Shown one piece after another: positions 32,890-41,535 of a stretch of 64,000 nucleotides of DNA. The stretch spans positions 24,658-88,657 of the forward strand of contig NZ_JAALEG010000015.1 in the NCBI RefSeq assembly GCF_011058165.1, written 5' to 3'. The stretch comes from Rhodococcus aetherivorans. Its GTDB lineage: Bacteria > Actinomycetota > Actinomycetes > Mycobacteriales > Mycobacteriaceae. A program made the translations under genes and the position numbers. Position 1 is the first letter of the stretch. Every line of letters starts with the position of its first letter. The notes under the pieces are model-generated. The model was not told the origin of the DNA, searched no databases, and was given only the letters and a program-made list of their open reading frames with translations.

Positions 32890-34305
32890 GTGACCCTTGA
32901 TCTGTACGTGGACGGCACGTGGAGTGCCTCCACGAGCGCGGAGCGTATCGACGTCGTCAACCCGACCACCGAGGAACGCATAGGGGATGTCCCCGCCGGG
33001 GCTGCCGCAGATGTCGATGTGGCGGTGGCTGCCGCGCGGCGGGCCTTGGAGCAGTGGTCACAGACCGCGCCGCACACGCGGGCGGAGTTCGTCTCGCGTC
33101 TGGCCGACGAACTGGAGCGGCGACAGGAGGAGATCACCGATATCGTCGTCGCCGAGGTCGGCACCCCACGCAGGGTGGCGCGTTGGGCCCAGGTCGGACT
33201 GGGTATCGTCGACCTGCGTGAGGCCGTGACCGCGGCGAGGGACTTCCCGTGGGAAGAACAGCTCCGCAACTCCCTGATCGTGCGTGAGCCTGTCGGGGTG
33301 ATCGGGTGTATCACGCCCTGGAACTACCCGTTGCACCAGATCACCGCCAAAATCGGGGCTGCGCTCGTGACCGGGTGCACGGTGGTCGTCAAGGCCAGCG
33401 AGGTTGCCCCGTTCACCGCCCACGCCCTGGCGGAAGCGGTCGACGCTGCCGGAGTTCCGGCCGGCGTATTCAATCTGGTTCACGGGTACGGTCCGATCGT
33501 CGGCGAGGCCATCGCCATTCATCCGGACATCGATATGGTCAGCTTCACGGGATCGAACTCGGTCGGCAAGCGAGTCCTCGAACTGGCCGCCGGGACAGTG
33601 AAGCGGGTGTCGGTCGAACTGGGTGGAAAGAGCGCCGCTGTGCTGCTCGACGACCTCAGCGACGAGGAGTTCGGTAAGGCCGTGCCGCACACCGTGCGTG
33701 CCTGCTACATGAACGGCGGACAGTCCTGCAATGCGCAGACTCGTTTGGTCGTACCGCGCTCCCGCCTGGCCGAGGCGGAGAAGCTCGCCGCGAAGGCGGC
33801 CGCGGCATATGCGCCCGGCGATCCCGCCGACGGCGACACGAAGCTCGGACCCATGGTTACCGCATCTCAGCGTGAGCGGGTCCTCGACTACATCCGTGCC
33901 GGCGTCAAGGAGGGCGCAAAGCTCGTCGCCGGGTCGGTCGACGCACCGGCCCGTACCGGATTCTTCGTCGAACCGACCGTGTTCTCGGAGGTGGACCCGG
34001 ACAGCACGATCGCTCAGGAGGAGATCTTCGGTCCGGTGCTGTCGATCATCGCGTACGACACACCCGAGCAAGCGATCGAGATCGCGAACGGCACGATCTT
34101 CGGTATCGCCGGCGCTGTGTGGTCCGGCGACCCCGAGCGCGCGAAGTCGGTTGCGCGCAGGATGCGTGCGACGCAGATCGAGGTCAACGGTGGAAAGTTC
34201 AACGGCGCTGCGCCTTTCGGCGGATTCAAGCAATCCGGCCTTGGGCGTGAGGGCGGGGCATTCGGCCTCGAGGAGTTTGTCGAAATCAAGAGTCTGCAGC
34301 TCTAG
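32890..34305 (+). CDS. Aldehyde dehydrogenase
   Basis: A 471-aa family member. ITPWNYPLHQITAKIGAALVTGCTVVVKASEVAPF and FTGSNSVGKRVLELA are cofactor segments, VELGGKSAAVLL contains the general base, and Cys280 in MNGGQSCNAQTRL is the nucleophile. The GTG start follows ACGGAG by 9 nt. A 92-bp gap separates it from the TetR gene, and 47 bp separate it from the Rieske oxygenase behind it, so these two probably form a small unit. Substrate may be the aldehyde formed from a hydroxylated methyl or from ring cleavage. Confidence 0.92.
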   Translation: MTLDLYVDGTWSASTSAERIDVVNPTTEERIGDVPAGAAADVDVAVAAARRALEQWSQTAPHTRAEFVSRLADELERRQEEITDIVVAEVGTPRRVARWAQVGLGIVDLREAVTAARDFPWEEQLRNSLIVREPVGVIGCITPWNYPLHQITAKIGAALVTGCTVVVKASEVAPFTAHALAEAVDAAGVPAGVFNLVHGYGPIVGEAIAIHPDIDMVSFTGSNSVGKRVLELAAGTVKRVSVELGGKSAAVLLDDLSDEEFGKAVPHTVRACYMNGGQSCNAQTRLVVPRSRLAEAEKLAAKAAAAYAPGDPADGDTKLGPMVTASQRERVLDYIRAGVKEGAKLVAGSVDAPARTGFFVEPTVFSEVDPDSTIAQEEIFGPVLSIIAYDTPEQAIEIANGTIFGIAGAVWSGDPERAKSVARRMRATQIEVNGGKFNGAAPFGGFKQSGLGREGGAFGLEEFVEIKSLQL

Positions 34306-34352
34306 CGACGTTCTTGCGGGGACCGCCGCGGTCCCGCGAAGGAGTGAGCACG

Positions 34353-35543
34353 ATGGTCTACACCGATCTTCCGTACGACGAGGCGACGAAAGCGGGTTTT
34401 GCCCGGGCGTTGTTCGATCACCTCGACCACGACACCACCGATATGGCGCCGGAGATCCTCGAGGTCGATCCGCGCGTCTACACCGATCCGGAACTGGCGG
34501 CCCGCGAGCGCAGAGAGCTGTTCGGATATGTGCCGATCATCGCGGCGCACAGCACCGAATTGCCCGGCAACCACGACTTTGCGACGGTCCAGTTGCCGAA
34601 CAACGAGATTGTTCTCGTTCGGCAGGCGGACGGTGGGGTTCGTGGGTTCGTGAACACCTGCCGGCATCGAGGCGCCCGGCTCGTTCCCGAGGAGAGGGGT
34701 TCGAAGCGCATCTTTTCGTGCCGCTACCACGGGTGGGCGTATGGGAGCGATGGCAGTCTGCGGTCGATCGCGGACGAGCCGACGTTCGGTAGGGTCGATC
34801 GTCGCTGCATGAGCCTGCTGGAGGTTCCGGTCGAGGAGCGACATGGTTTCGTCTGGGTCGTCGACTCCGCCGCGGGTGATCGAACGATCGACATCGCGGA
34901 GTGGCTCGGCCGGGAGTTCGACGAGTCCCTCGCCGCCATGGAGATGGACAAGTACCACTGCCATATCGCCCAGAACTTCGATGTGGACATCAACTGGAAG
35001 GTCTTGATGGATGCCTTCCTCGACGGCTACCACATCACCTCGACCCACGCCGGAACTGTTGCGCCGTACTTCTACAACAACGCGCAATCCTGGGAACCCA
35101 TGGGCAGGCACGGACGAATGGTCACGGCACGCAAGAGCATCGACACGGTGCGAGGTGTCGCGCCCGCGGACGCCCCGATCGACCGGCACATCACCGTTGC
35201 GCACTTTCTGATGCCCAATATGTCGGTGCTGCGTCAACCGGATCATCTGGAGGTGCTCAACTTCGTCCCTGCTCCGGGCACGCCCGTCGGGGCTCGGATG
35301 CAGATGCGTCTTCTCACTCGGGAACCTGCCGTGACGGACGAGCAGAAGGCGCGGTGGGACAAGAACTGGAACATTCTGATGGCGGTACTTCGAGAGGAGG
35401 ACCTCGTCGTCAACGAGGGTCTGCAGAAGGCCGTTACGAACACGGACATCGGACCGATCTACTTCGGGCGAAACGAGATTGCCAACCAGCATTTTCATCA
35501 GTGGATGGCGCGTGCGTTCGAGGATTCGAGGAAGTGGGGCTGA
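34353..35543 (+). CDS. Rieske non-heme iron oxygenase, alpha subunit, copy 1
   Basis: A 396-aa ring-hydroxylating-type oxygenase. The Rieske [2Fe-2S] centre is Cys103-x-His105 and Cys123-x2-His126 (CRHRGA...CRYHGW). The catalytic iron site lies in NWKVLMDAFLDGYHITSTH, with His227 and His232. There is no beta-subunit gene beside it. AAGGAG 8 nt before the ATG supports the start at 34353. It probably mono- or dihydroxylates a cyclic acid using electrons from a reductase encoded elsewhere, possibly the one at 50.3 kb. It shares overall layout with the oxygenase at 43 kb. Confidence 0.92.
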   Translation: MVYTDLPYDEATKAGFARALFDHLDHDTTDMAPEILEVDPRVYTDPELAARERRELFGYVPIIAAHSTELPGNHDFATVQLPNNEIVLVRQADGGVRGFVNTCRHRGARLVPEERGSKRIFSCRYHGWAYGSDGSLRSIADEPTFGRVDRRCMSLLEVPVEERHGFVWVVDSAAGDRTIDIAEWLGREFDESLAAMEMDKYHCHIAQNFDVDINWKVLMDAFLDGYHITSTHAGTVAPYFYNNAQSWEPMGRHGRMVTARKSIDTVRGVAPADAPIDRHITVAHFLMPNMSVLRQPDHLEVLNFVPAPGTPVGARMQMRLLTREPAVTDEQKARWDKNWNILMAVLREEDLVVNEGLQKAVTNTDIGPIYFGRNEIANQHFHQWMARAFEDSRKWG

Positions 35544-35566
35544 GCTCCGAAGTGCTCATTCCGGGC

Positions 35567-35610
35567 TTGTCGCCAGTACCGATAGGCATTAGATTACTGC
35601 CCGTGTGATG
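35567..35610 (+). promoter_or_regulatory. TAGATT-class promoter with 19-bp element and GTGTGATG
   Basis: TTGTCG (35567-35572) and TAGATT (35590-35595) are 17 bp apart. TACCGATAGGCATTAGATT (35577-35595) differs at one of 19 bases from the element at 44.1 kb. GTGTGATG (35603-35610) follows the -10 by 7 bp. It would produce a leader of about 175 nt before the MFS gene. Confidence 0.65.
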
Positions 35611-35697
35611 CAGGGCATACCGCGGTGGTAAAGGGCTTATCCCGCAGCCCCGCACCTCGACGGTCGCGATGAGCTTGCAATCGAACGATTCTGCCCC

Positions 35698-35719
35698 GTT
35701 GTCGACACACGTCGACAAC
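35698..35719 (+). other. 9-bp perfect palindromic hairpin in the MFS leader
   Basis: GTTGTCGAC-ACAC-GTCGACAAC lies between the promoter at 35.6 kb and the MFS start. It could be an mRNA hairpin or an operator. Confidence 0.45.
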
Positions 35720-35778
35720 CGCCACTCGCGCGTTCATCGGCATCGAACCCAGATACCCCACAACCCGAAGGAACCAAC

Positions 35779-37128
35779 ATGTCGCAGATCTCCGGCCTGG
35801 GGAAGGAAAGGGCCGTCTCGGGTGCCCGATCCGTGGTCCTCACCTGCTTGGCCATCACCATCCTCGATGGTGTCGACCTCATCATGTTCGGCGCAGTGCT
35901 TCCGACGTTGCTGGAAATCGAACAGTGGGGGATCACCACCGCCTCGGCAGGGTTGATCGGCAGCTTGTCGCTGTTCGGAATGATGGCCGGCGCAATGCTG
36001 GCCGGCTACCTCACGGACCTCGTCGGCCGGCGACCGATCGTGCTCGCCTGCATTGTGAGCTTCAGTCTGTTCACCGGGTTATGTGCCATTGCGCCGAATC
36101 TCGAGACCTTCGGCCTCTTCCGGTTGCTTGCCGGCCTCGGCTTCGGCGGAGCCCTCCCCACCCTGATTGCGCTCACCCAGGAATACGTCAAGGTCGACCG
36201 ACGGCAGTTCTACAACGGCGTCATCCAAACCGGTTTTCCCATCGGCGGGTGCGTGGTCGCCATCGCCGCCATCTTCATGATCCCTGCCTTCGGCTGGGAA
36301 TCGATGTTCGCAGTGGGTGGCCTCCTTGGGGTCGTGTTGTTCGTCATCGCATACCGAAGCCTGCCCGAATCGATCGCTTTCCTCGTGAGCAAGGGCCGGC
36401 ACGATGAGGCCCGCGCGTTGACGCAGCGTTACTCGGTTGATCACGGTGCCGAATCCGGCCTGGCCCTGGAGGAGTCGAAAACCGCGAATGCCGGTTCCAA
36501 GTCGGGTCTGAAGCTCCTGTTCGCACCCGGATACAGGATCGCGACGATCATGTTCCCGCTCATCACCTTCTTCGGCCTTCTCGTCTCGTACGGCATGAAC
36601 ACCTGGATTCCTCAGATGCTGAGGGCCTCCGGCTACGATCTCGGGTCCGCGTTGACGTTCCTGCTCGCCTTCAACATCGGTAGCGGGTTCGGCATGGTGG
36701 TCATCACCGGTCTGGCGGATCGACTGGGATCGCGTCCGGTGATCTCGGTGAGCTTTGTCGGGGGAGCGATCGCAGTGTCCGCCCTGACCCTGCAGCCGGC
36801 ACAGGCGCTCGTGTTCGGGTTGGTTCTGCTGATCGGCTTCTGTGCGTCCTCCACGACGGGCGTTTACGGATTCGTCGGGGTCTTCTACCCGGCCGCTGCG
36901 CGTGGCACAGCGCTCGGACTGGCGGTGGGGCTGGGCCGGTTGGGTGGTGTCTGCGGGCCCATTCTCACCGGAATGATCATGAGCTCTGCGCTCGGAGCGG
37001 ACTGGGCCTACTACGCCTTCGCGTTCGCTGGAGTGGCTGCCGCAGTGCTGGTGTCGTTGGTTCCCCGAAGGACCAATGCCATGCATCGGACGGACGCGCC
37101 TGTCGAAAAGGCCGCGGAGCCTGCCTGA
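35779..37128 (+). CDS. MFS transporter, aromatic acid:H+ symporter type
   Basis: A 449-aa carrier with about 12 membrane segments. VVLTCLAITILDGVDLIMFGAVLPTLLEIEQWGI at the N-terminus, including the Asp of LDGVDL, is characteristic of the aromatic acid:H+ symporter family. GYLTDLVGRRPIVL is the loop 2-3 signature, and there is a long central cytoplasmic loop. It probably imports an aromatic or alicyclic acid. GAAGGAA precedes the ATG. It has its own promoter with the cluster element, suggesting joint induction with catabolic genes. It resembles the truncated transporter at the window start. Confidence 0.9.
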   Translation: MSQISGLGKERAVSGARSVVLTCLAITILDGVDLIMFGAVLPTLLEIEQWGITTASAGLIGSLSLFGMMAGAMLAGYLTDLVGRRPIVLACIVSFSLFTGLCAIAPNLETFGLFRLLAGLGFGGALPTLIALTQEYVKVDRRQFYNGVIQTGFPIGGCVVAIAAIFMIPAFGWESMFAVGGLLGVVLFVIAYRSLPESIAFLVSKGRHDEARALTQRYSVDHGAESGLALEESKTANAGSKSGLKLLFAPGYRIATIMFPLITFFGLLVSYGMNTWIPQMLRASGYDLGSALTFLLAFNIGSGFGMVVITGLADRLGSRPVISVSFVGGAIAVSALTLQPAQALVFGLVLLIGFCASSTTGVYGFVGVFYPAAARGTALGLAVGLGRLGGVCGPILTGMIMSSALGADWAYYAFAFAGVAAAVLVSLVPRRTNAMHRTDAPVEKAAEPA

Positions 37129-37280
37129 TCGATTCCGAAACGTGAGGGGGCTGGGAGACGGAGGCGCGCACGTAGCCTTCATCTGCGACCCGAGCTTCGC
37201 GACGTTCCTGCTGTGTCGCACTGGCGGCTCTATCGACAGCAGAGGGCTGGCATCAGGGCTCCGGCGGTTGTGTAACCTAC

Positions 37281-37305
37281 GTACGTTAGATATTGTGGTG
37301 TGATG
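37281..37305 (+). promoter_or_regulatory. Possible promoter with TTAGATA and GTGTGATG elements
   Basis: GTTAGATATTGTGGTGTGAT spans 37285-37304: a TTAGAT -10-like box followed 5-6 bp later by GTGTGATG (37298-37305). No -35 is found at the usual 17 bp. The gap 37129-37402 shows no other feature; this site would serve the DUF1059 gene. Confidence 0.4.
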
Positions 37306-37402
37306 TCGCCCACATCCGGCCCGGCGCTCCCGAGCCTCTCGGTCGACGAGGGCGGACAGGGGTGTCACCGACCGTACCGATGGCGCAGAAGGGCCGACCG
37401 CT

Positions 37403-37555
37403 ATGAGGATGAAGACGAGATTGACCTGCCCGTGTGGAGCCGTGGTCACGGGCACGGATGAAGACGACCTGGTTGCGAAGGCCCGGTCGCACCTGAGCGA
37501 GTCACATCCCGGAATGGAGTACTCGCGCGATGAGATTCTCTTCATCGCGTACTAG
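37403..37555 (+). CDS. DUF1059-type small protein
   Basis: A 50-aa protein, MRMKTRLTCPCGAVVTGTDE at its N-terminus and ending HPGMEYSRDEILFIAY. The CPCG pair near the start, the DDLVAKARSHLSESHPGM helix and the SRDEIL end match small DUF1059 proteins, which look like minimal metal- or nucleic-acid-binding domains. ATG at 37409 is an alternative start. Its TAG stop is the first three bases of a 16-bp tandem repeat. It stands alone between the MFS gene and the SDR/P450 unit. Function unknown. Confidence 0.75.
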   Translation: MRMKTRLTCPCGAVVTGTDEDDLVAKARSHLSESHPGMEYSRDEILFIAY

Positions 37556-37632
37556 CAGTGTCGCGTACTAGCAGTGTCGCGTACTAGCAGTGTCGCGTAC
37601 TAGCAGTGTCGCGTACTAGCAGTGTCGCGTAC
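37553..37632. repeat. 16-bp minisatellite, five perfect copies
   Basis: TAGCAGTGTCGCGTAC is repeated five times without change from 37553 to 37632. Half a unit precedes it (CGCGTAC inside the DUF1059 gene) and a decayed sixth copy (CGGCAGTGTTTCGCC) follows. Each copy starts with the TAG that ends the DUF1059 frame. The remaining gap to 37739 shows no supported gene. Confidence 0.95.
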
Positions 37633-37739
37633 CGGCAGTGTTTCGCCAATGGTCAAGCGGCTGTTCATCAACGACATCGATGCGGTGAGGAGTCGATTCC
37701 CGCGCAAGGGTCCTCGACACGTCGATCCGGCTCGGCTGA

Positions 37740-37783
37740 TTTACAAAGAACGATTGACGTATCACTTCTCATGTATGTAAGCT
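37740..37783 (+). promoter_or_regulatory. Promoter/operator of the SDR-ferredoxin-P450 operon
   Basis: TTTACAAA, four variable bases, GATTGACGT, one base, TCA (37740-37764) recurs at 52691-52715 with identical spacing. TTGACG (37754-37759) can act as -35, and GTAAGC or TAAGCT near 37777-37783 as a weak -10. Confidence 0.5.
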
Positions 37784-37873
37784 GAATCACATGACGGTGC
37801 GAACCCTGTAGGGAAGTCGCCGTCCTCCAGCATCTTCCATCCCTCTGTTACATGTTCGAGCTGAGGAGCTTTG

Positions 37874-38755
37874 ATGAAACTCGAAGGTAAGGTCGCGCTG
37901 ATCACCGGTGCCGGGTCCGGGTTGGGACGCGAGGCGTCGCAGTTGTTCGCGTCGGAGGGCGCGAAGATCGCGGTGGTCGATATCGATCCGGAGCGTGCGA
38001 AGGGCACGGTCGAGTTGGTCGAGCAGCAGGGTGGTTCGGCGATCGCGGTCACCGCCGATGTACGCGTCGAGCAGCAGGTGGTCGATGCGGTGGCGGCGAC
38101 GGTGGCGGCGTTCGGCAAGCTCGACATCGCGTGGGCCAATGCCGGGATCGTCTCGCGCGGTGGTGTGCCGTCCGTTGCGGGTGGTGAGCAGGTCGAGTTC
38201 CAGGATCTGACGGACGCGGACTGGCAGGACGTCATCGGGGTGAACCTGTCCGGCGTGTTCTACACCGCGAAGGCGGCGGTGCCGGCGTTGCGGGCCAATG
38301 GTGGCGGTGTCATCCTGGCGACCTCGTCGGCGGCGTCGTTCGTGGCGTACCACAGCATCGCAGCGTATTCGGCGACGAAGGCCGGTGTGAACGGGATGGT
38401 TCGCGGTCTGAGCCTGGATCTGGGCAAGTACGGGATCCGGGTGAATGCGATCGCCCCGACGCACGGGATGTCGCCGAACTTCCTGGCGCCGGCCGGTGCT
38501 CCGGTGGTGGGGCAGTCGTACGAGGAGGTCGCCGGTCCGTGGGACCCGAGTGTCTCGCCGATTCCGCTCAAGCTCAATCGTCCGCCGTCGCTGAAGGACA
38601 ATGCGCGGGCTGCGTTGTTCCTCGTGTCGGACGAGTCGGCATACATATCCGGTGTCACCCTGCCGACCACCGACGGCGGCACCTTGTCTCGTGTGGCGAT
38701 GATGTTCCCCGAAGACGGGAACAACCCGCCGCCGATGGTCACCGGCGAGGAATGA
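37874..38755 (+). CDS. Short-chain dehydrogenase/reductase
   Basis: A 293-aa classical SDR. ITGAGSGLGREASQ is the cofactor loop, VVDID suggests NAD(H), NAGIVSRGG follows strand 4, and YSATK carries Tyr and Lys. A 25-residue insertion (PNFLAPAGAPVVGQSYEEVAGPWDPSVSPIPLKLNRPPSL) lies in the substrate-binding loop, longer than in most SDRs. It probably oxidises an alcohol formed by the neighbouring P450s. GAGGAG 5 nt before the ATG at 37874 fixes the start. It is first in an operon with a [3Fe-4S] ferredoxin and two P450s. Confidence 0.9.
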   Translation: MKLEGKVALITGAGSGLGREASQLFASEGAKIAVVDIDPERAKGTVELVEQQGGSAIAVTADVRVEQQVVDAVAATVAAFGKLDIAWANAGIVSRGGVPSVAGGEQVEFQDLTDADWQDVIGVNLSGVFYTAKAAVPALRANGGGVILATSSAASFVAYHSIAAYSATKAGVNGMVRGLSLDLGKYGIRVNAIAPTHGMSPNFLAPAGAPVVGQSYEEVAGPWDPSVSPIPLKLNRPPSLKDNARAALFLVSDESAYISGVTLPTTDGGTLSRVAMMFPEDGNNPPPMVTGEE

Positions 38756-38757
38756 CG

Positions 38758-38991
38758 ATGACTGCCCACGACACGGAAGCGCAGTCAGGCACGCGCCGAC
38801 TCGTCGTGGATCGGTCGGCGTGCGCCGGGCACGGCCTCTGTTACGGCCGCGCCCCCGAAATCGTCGACTGCGATGATGCCGGATACCCGGTGCTCGTGCA
38901 GGAAACGCTCAGGACCGAGGAGCACATCGTGGCGGCCGAGGAGGCCGTCGCGATGTGCCCCGAACGAGCCCTGAGCCTCGAAACACTCTGA
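38758..38991 (+). CDS. [3Fe-4S] ferredoxin, P450 redox partner
   Basis: A 77-aa ferredoxin. Cys22 and Cys28 in CAGHGLC and Cys67 in MCPERALSL bind the cluster; His25 stands where a 4Fe ferredoxin would have another Cys, which marks the 3Fe type used by actinobacterial P450s. It is followed by two P450 genes and should carry electrons to them. ATG at 38758 is preferred on spacing to GAGGA; ATG at 38752, overlapping the SDR stop, is possible. A reductase partner is not in this operon; the fused reductase at 6.9 kb is a candidate. Confidence 0.9.
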   Translation: MTAHDTEAQSGTRRLVVDRSACAGHGLCYGRAPEIVDCDDAGYPVLVQETLRTEEHIVAAEEAVAMCPERALSLETL

Positions 38992-39031
38992 CTTCTCGAG
39001 CAACACAGACCCTTCGAACGGGGCGATCAGC

Positions 39032-40255
39032 ATGACCATCACCGACGAAATGTCGACACCTGTCGTCGACTTCGACATCTACGACCCGTCGCTCACGGAC
39101 CCGGTGGACACCGTGCAGGAGAAGGTCGCCGAACTCGCGGCCAAAGGCCCTGTCGTCTACTCGACCGCGCACGGCGGCCACTGGATCGTCACCCGGTACA
39201 AGGAGCTCCACGAGGTCCTCCGCGACCCGGAAACCTTCTCGAGTTACCCGAACAACCTCGTCAATGCCGGGGACGGCAAGTTTCTGCCGCTCGAGCTCGA
39301 CCCGCCGGAGCACACCGGATATCGGGTGGCCCTGCAGCCGCTGTTCTCCCCGAACCGGATGAAGGCGCTGTCCGAGCAGATCCGGGGCGTGGTCAACGAA
39401 CTGATCGACAGTTTCGCGGGCAAGGGTGAGGCGGAGTTCATCGCCGACTTCGCGCACGAGCTGCCCACCCGCGTCTTCCTCGCGTTGATGGACTGGCCAC
39501 TCGAGGACGCCCCGATACTCACCGAGGCCACCGACACCGCCCTGATGGGCAAGCCCGGCGCCAGCGAGGACGAGTCGGCGAAGGCACGCGCCGAGGCAGC
39601 CCAGCAGATGTTCGCCTACTTCCAGAAGATCGTCGACGAGCGTCGCGCGAACCCCGGTGAGGATGTCACCTCCGCACTCATCCGCACCGAGGTCGACCTC
39701 GAGGACGGCAAGCGACTGCTCACCGACGAAGAGCTGACCCGCATGTTCTTCCTCCTGCTCATCGCAGGTCTGCACACCGTTCAGGGATCGCTGGCCTGGG
39801 CCGTGATCCACCTGGTGAACAATCCTCGTCAGCGCGCCGCGCTCATCGAGGACGACTCGCTGATCCCGAACGCCGTCGAGGAGGTCCTGCGGATCGAGGC
39901 TGCAGTGAGTATGGGCCGCCGTGCGACCCGCGACGTCGAACTCGGCGGGGCGAAGATCAAGGCCGGCGACCAGTTGCTGCTGGTGCTCTGTTCGGCCAAC
40001 CGCGACGGAAGCGAATTCGAGGATCCCGACGAGTTCGTGATCGACCGGTCACCGAACCGGCACCTGACATTCGGTGCCGGTCCGCACCGGTGCCTGGGCT
40101 CACATCTGGCCCGCATCGAACTGTCGATCGCGCTCGAGGAACTGCACCGCCGGATTCCGGACTACGAACTCGTCGAATCCGATCCGCCGATCCTGCACGC
40201 AACGCAGGTGCGGGGCTGCTTGCGGCTTCCGATCAGGTTCACACCGACGACCTGA
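39032..40255 (+). CDS. Cytochrome P450, paralogue 2 of a three-member set
   Basis: A 407-aa P450. The heme loop is FGAGPHRCLGSHLAR with Cys354, and VEEVLRIE carries ExxR. The I-helix LIAGLHTVQGSLAW has His248-Thr249 in place of the usual acid-Thr pair. It is highly similar to the next gene and to the 25-kb P450. It follows the ferredoxin gene by 40 bp and should use it as electron donor. Probable role: hydroxylation of a hydrophobic alicyclic or terpenoid acid. No CYP family is assigned. Confidence 0.93.
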   Translation: MTITDEMSTPVVDFDIYDPSLTDPVDTVQEKVAELAAKGPVVYSTAHGGHWIVTRYKELHEVLRDPETFSSYPNNLVNAGDGKFLPLELDPPEHTGYRVALQPLFSPNRMKALSEQIRGVVNELIDSFAGKGEAEFIADFAHELPTRVFLALMDWPLEDAPILTEATDTALMGKPGASEDESAKARAEAAQQMFAYFQKIVDERRANPGEDVTSALIRTEVDLEDGKRLLTDEELTRMFFLLLIAGLHTVQGSLAWAVIHLVNNPRQRAALIEDDSLIPNAVEEVLRIEAAVSMGRRATRDVELGGAKIKAGDQLLLVLCSANRDGSEFEDPDEFVIDRSPNRHLTFGAGPHRCLGSHLARIELSIALEELHRRIPDYELVESDPPILHATQVRGCLRLPIRFTPTT

Positions 40256-40275
40256 GCGTCGGATCGGTAGGTTCC

Positions 40276-41535
40276 ATGGATTCAGAAGGGTGCAACGCGT
40301 TGACTGCCAGTAACGTATCCGAGGATCTGCTCGTCGACTTCGACGTGTACGACCCAGCTCTCGCCGCTCCGGTCGATGTCTTCCAGGAAAAGGCCGCCGA
40401 ACTCCGTGCCCGCGGACCGATCGTCTACTCCCCGCACCACGGTGGGCACTGGATCGTCACGCGGTACGCGGACATCTTCCGCATCCTGCGCGATGCCGAG
40501 ACGTTCTCCAGCTATCCGAACAACCTGGTCGATGCCGGCCAGGGCAAGTTCATCCCGGTCGAGATCGATCCGCCCGAGCACACGCAGTATCGTCAGGCGC
40601 TCCAGCCACTGTTCGGTCCGGCGCGGATGAAAGAGCTCGAGCCGAGGATCCGCGAGATCATCAACCAACTGATCGACGGCTTCGCGGACTCCGGCCGGTG
40701 CGAATTCGTTGCCGAGTTCGCGCATGCGCTGCCGACTCGTGTCTTCCTCAGTCTCATGGGCTGGTCTCTCGACGATGCCGAACAGTTCACGGAGTGGACG
40801 GATATTGCGCTCCAGGGGATTCCGGGAGCCGGCGAGGAGGAATCCGCCCGTGCCCGGGCAGAAGCGGCAACGAACGTGTTCGAGTACTTCGGTGCATTCG
40901 TGGATCGGGTGCGTTCCGGGCAGGAGGACTCGGAGAGCGTCACCGCGCAGATCATCGATACCCCGATCCGGATGGACGGAGTCGAGCGGCACCTCACTGA
41001 CGAGGAACTGCGCCGCATGTTCTTCCTGCTGCTCATTGCCGGACTGCACACGGTGCAGGGTTCACTCGGTTGGGCCATGGTGCACCTTGCGAACAACCCG
41101 GTGCAACGGCAGGCGCTCATCGACGACAGCAGCCTGGTGCCGGACGCAGTCGAGGAGATCCTCCGCATCGAAGCCGCCGTCAGCATGGGCCGGCGGGCCA
41201 CCCGCGATGTCGAGATCGCCGGCGTCAACATCAAGGCCGACGATCAATTGTTGCTCCTGCTGTGTGCGGCCAACCGCGACGAAGCCGAGTTCGACAATCC
41301 GGACGCGTTCGTGATCGATCGTGGCCCGAACAGGCATCTGTCGTTCGGCGCAGGGCCGCATCGGTGCCTCGGGTCTCACCTCGCCCGCCTCGAGCTCACC
41401 TTGGCGATGGAGGAGATACATCGGAGAATCCCCGACTACGCGCTGGTCGACAGTGATCCGCCGTTGATGCACGGCACGTCGGTGCGTGGGTGCGTGCGGC
41501 TACCGCTCACGTTCACACCGGAATCGCGAAGCTGA
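40276..41535 (+). CDS. Cytochrome P450, paralogue 3 of a three-member set
   Basis: A 419-aa P450 in tandem with paralogue 2, 20 bp downstream. The heme loop is FGAGPHRCLGSHLAR with Cys364, VEEILRIE carries ExxR, and the I-helix LIAGLHTVQGSLGW has His258-Thr259. The N-terminal half (VDVFQEKAAELRARGPIVYSPHHGGHWIVTRY) is nearer to the 25-kb P450 than to its tandem neighbour. A TTG at 40300 is an alternative start. It is the last gene of the operon and is closed by a 20-bp perfect hairpin. Confidence 0.92.
   Translation: MDSEGCNALTASNVSEDLLVDFDVYDPALAAPVDVFQEKAAELRARGPIVYSPHHGGHWIVTRYADIFRILRDAETFSSYPNNLVDAGQGKFIPVEIDPPEHTQYRQALQPLFGPARMKELEPRIREIINQLIDGFADSGRCEFVAEFAHALPTRVFLSLMGWSLDDAEQFTEWTDIALQGIPGAGEEESARARAEAATNVFEYFGAFVDRVRSGQEDSESVTAQIIDTPIRMDGVERHLTDEELRRMFFLLLIAGLHTVQGSLGWAMVHLANNPVQRQALIDDSSLVPDAVEEILRIEAAVSMGRRATRDVEIAGVNIKADDQLLLLLCAANRDEAEFDNPDAFVIDRGPNRHLSFGAGPHRCLGSHLARLELTLAMEEIHRRIPDYALVDSDPPLMHGTSVRGCVRLPLTFTPESRS

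Noticed and set aside
37302..37460. 52-codon frame beginning at the ATG inside GTGTGATG
   Set aside because: It overlaps the DUF1059 gene in another frame and its product is low-complexity Arg/Asp-rich; DUF1059 is the real gene.
37553..37632. CRISPR array
   Set aside because: The 16-bp units are directly adjacent with no spacers, so this is a minisatellite.
37649..37780. 43-codon frame starting MVKRLFINDIDAVRSRFPRK after the 16-bp repeats
   Set aside because: No ribosome-binding site, no recognisable family, and its end runs through the promoter element of the SDR operon; probably chance or a remnant.
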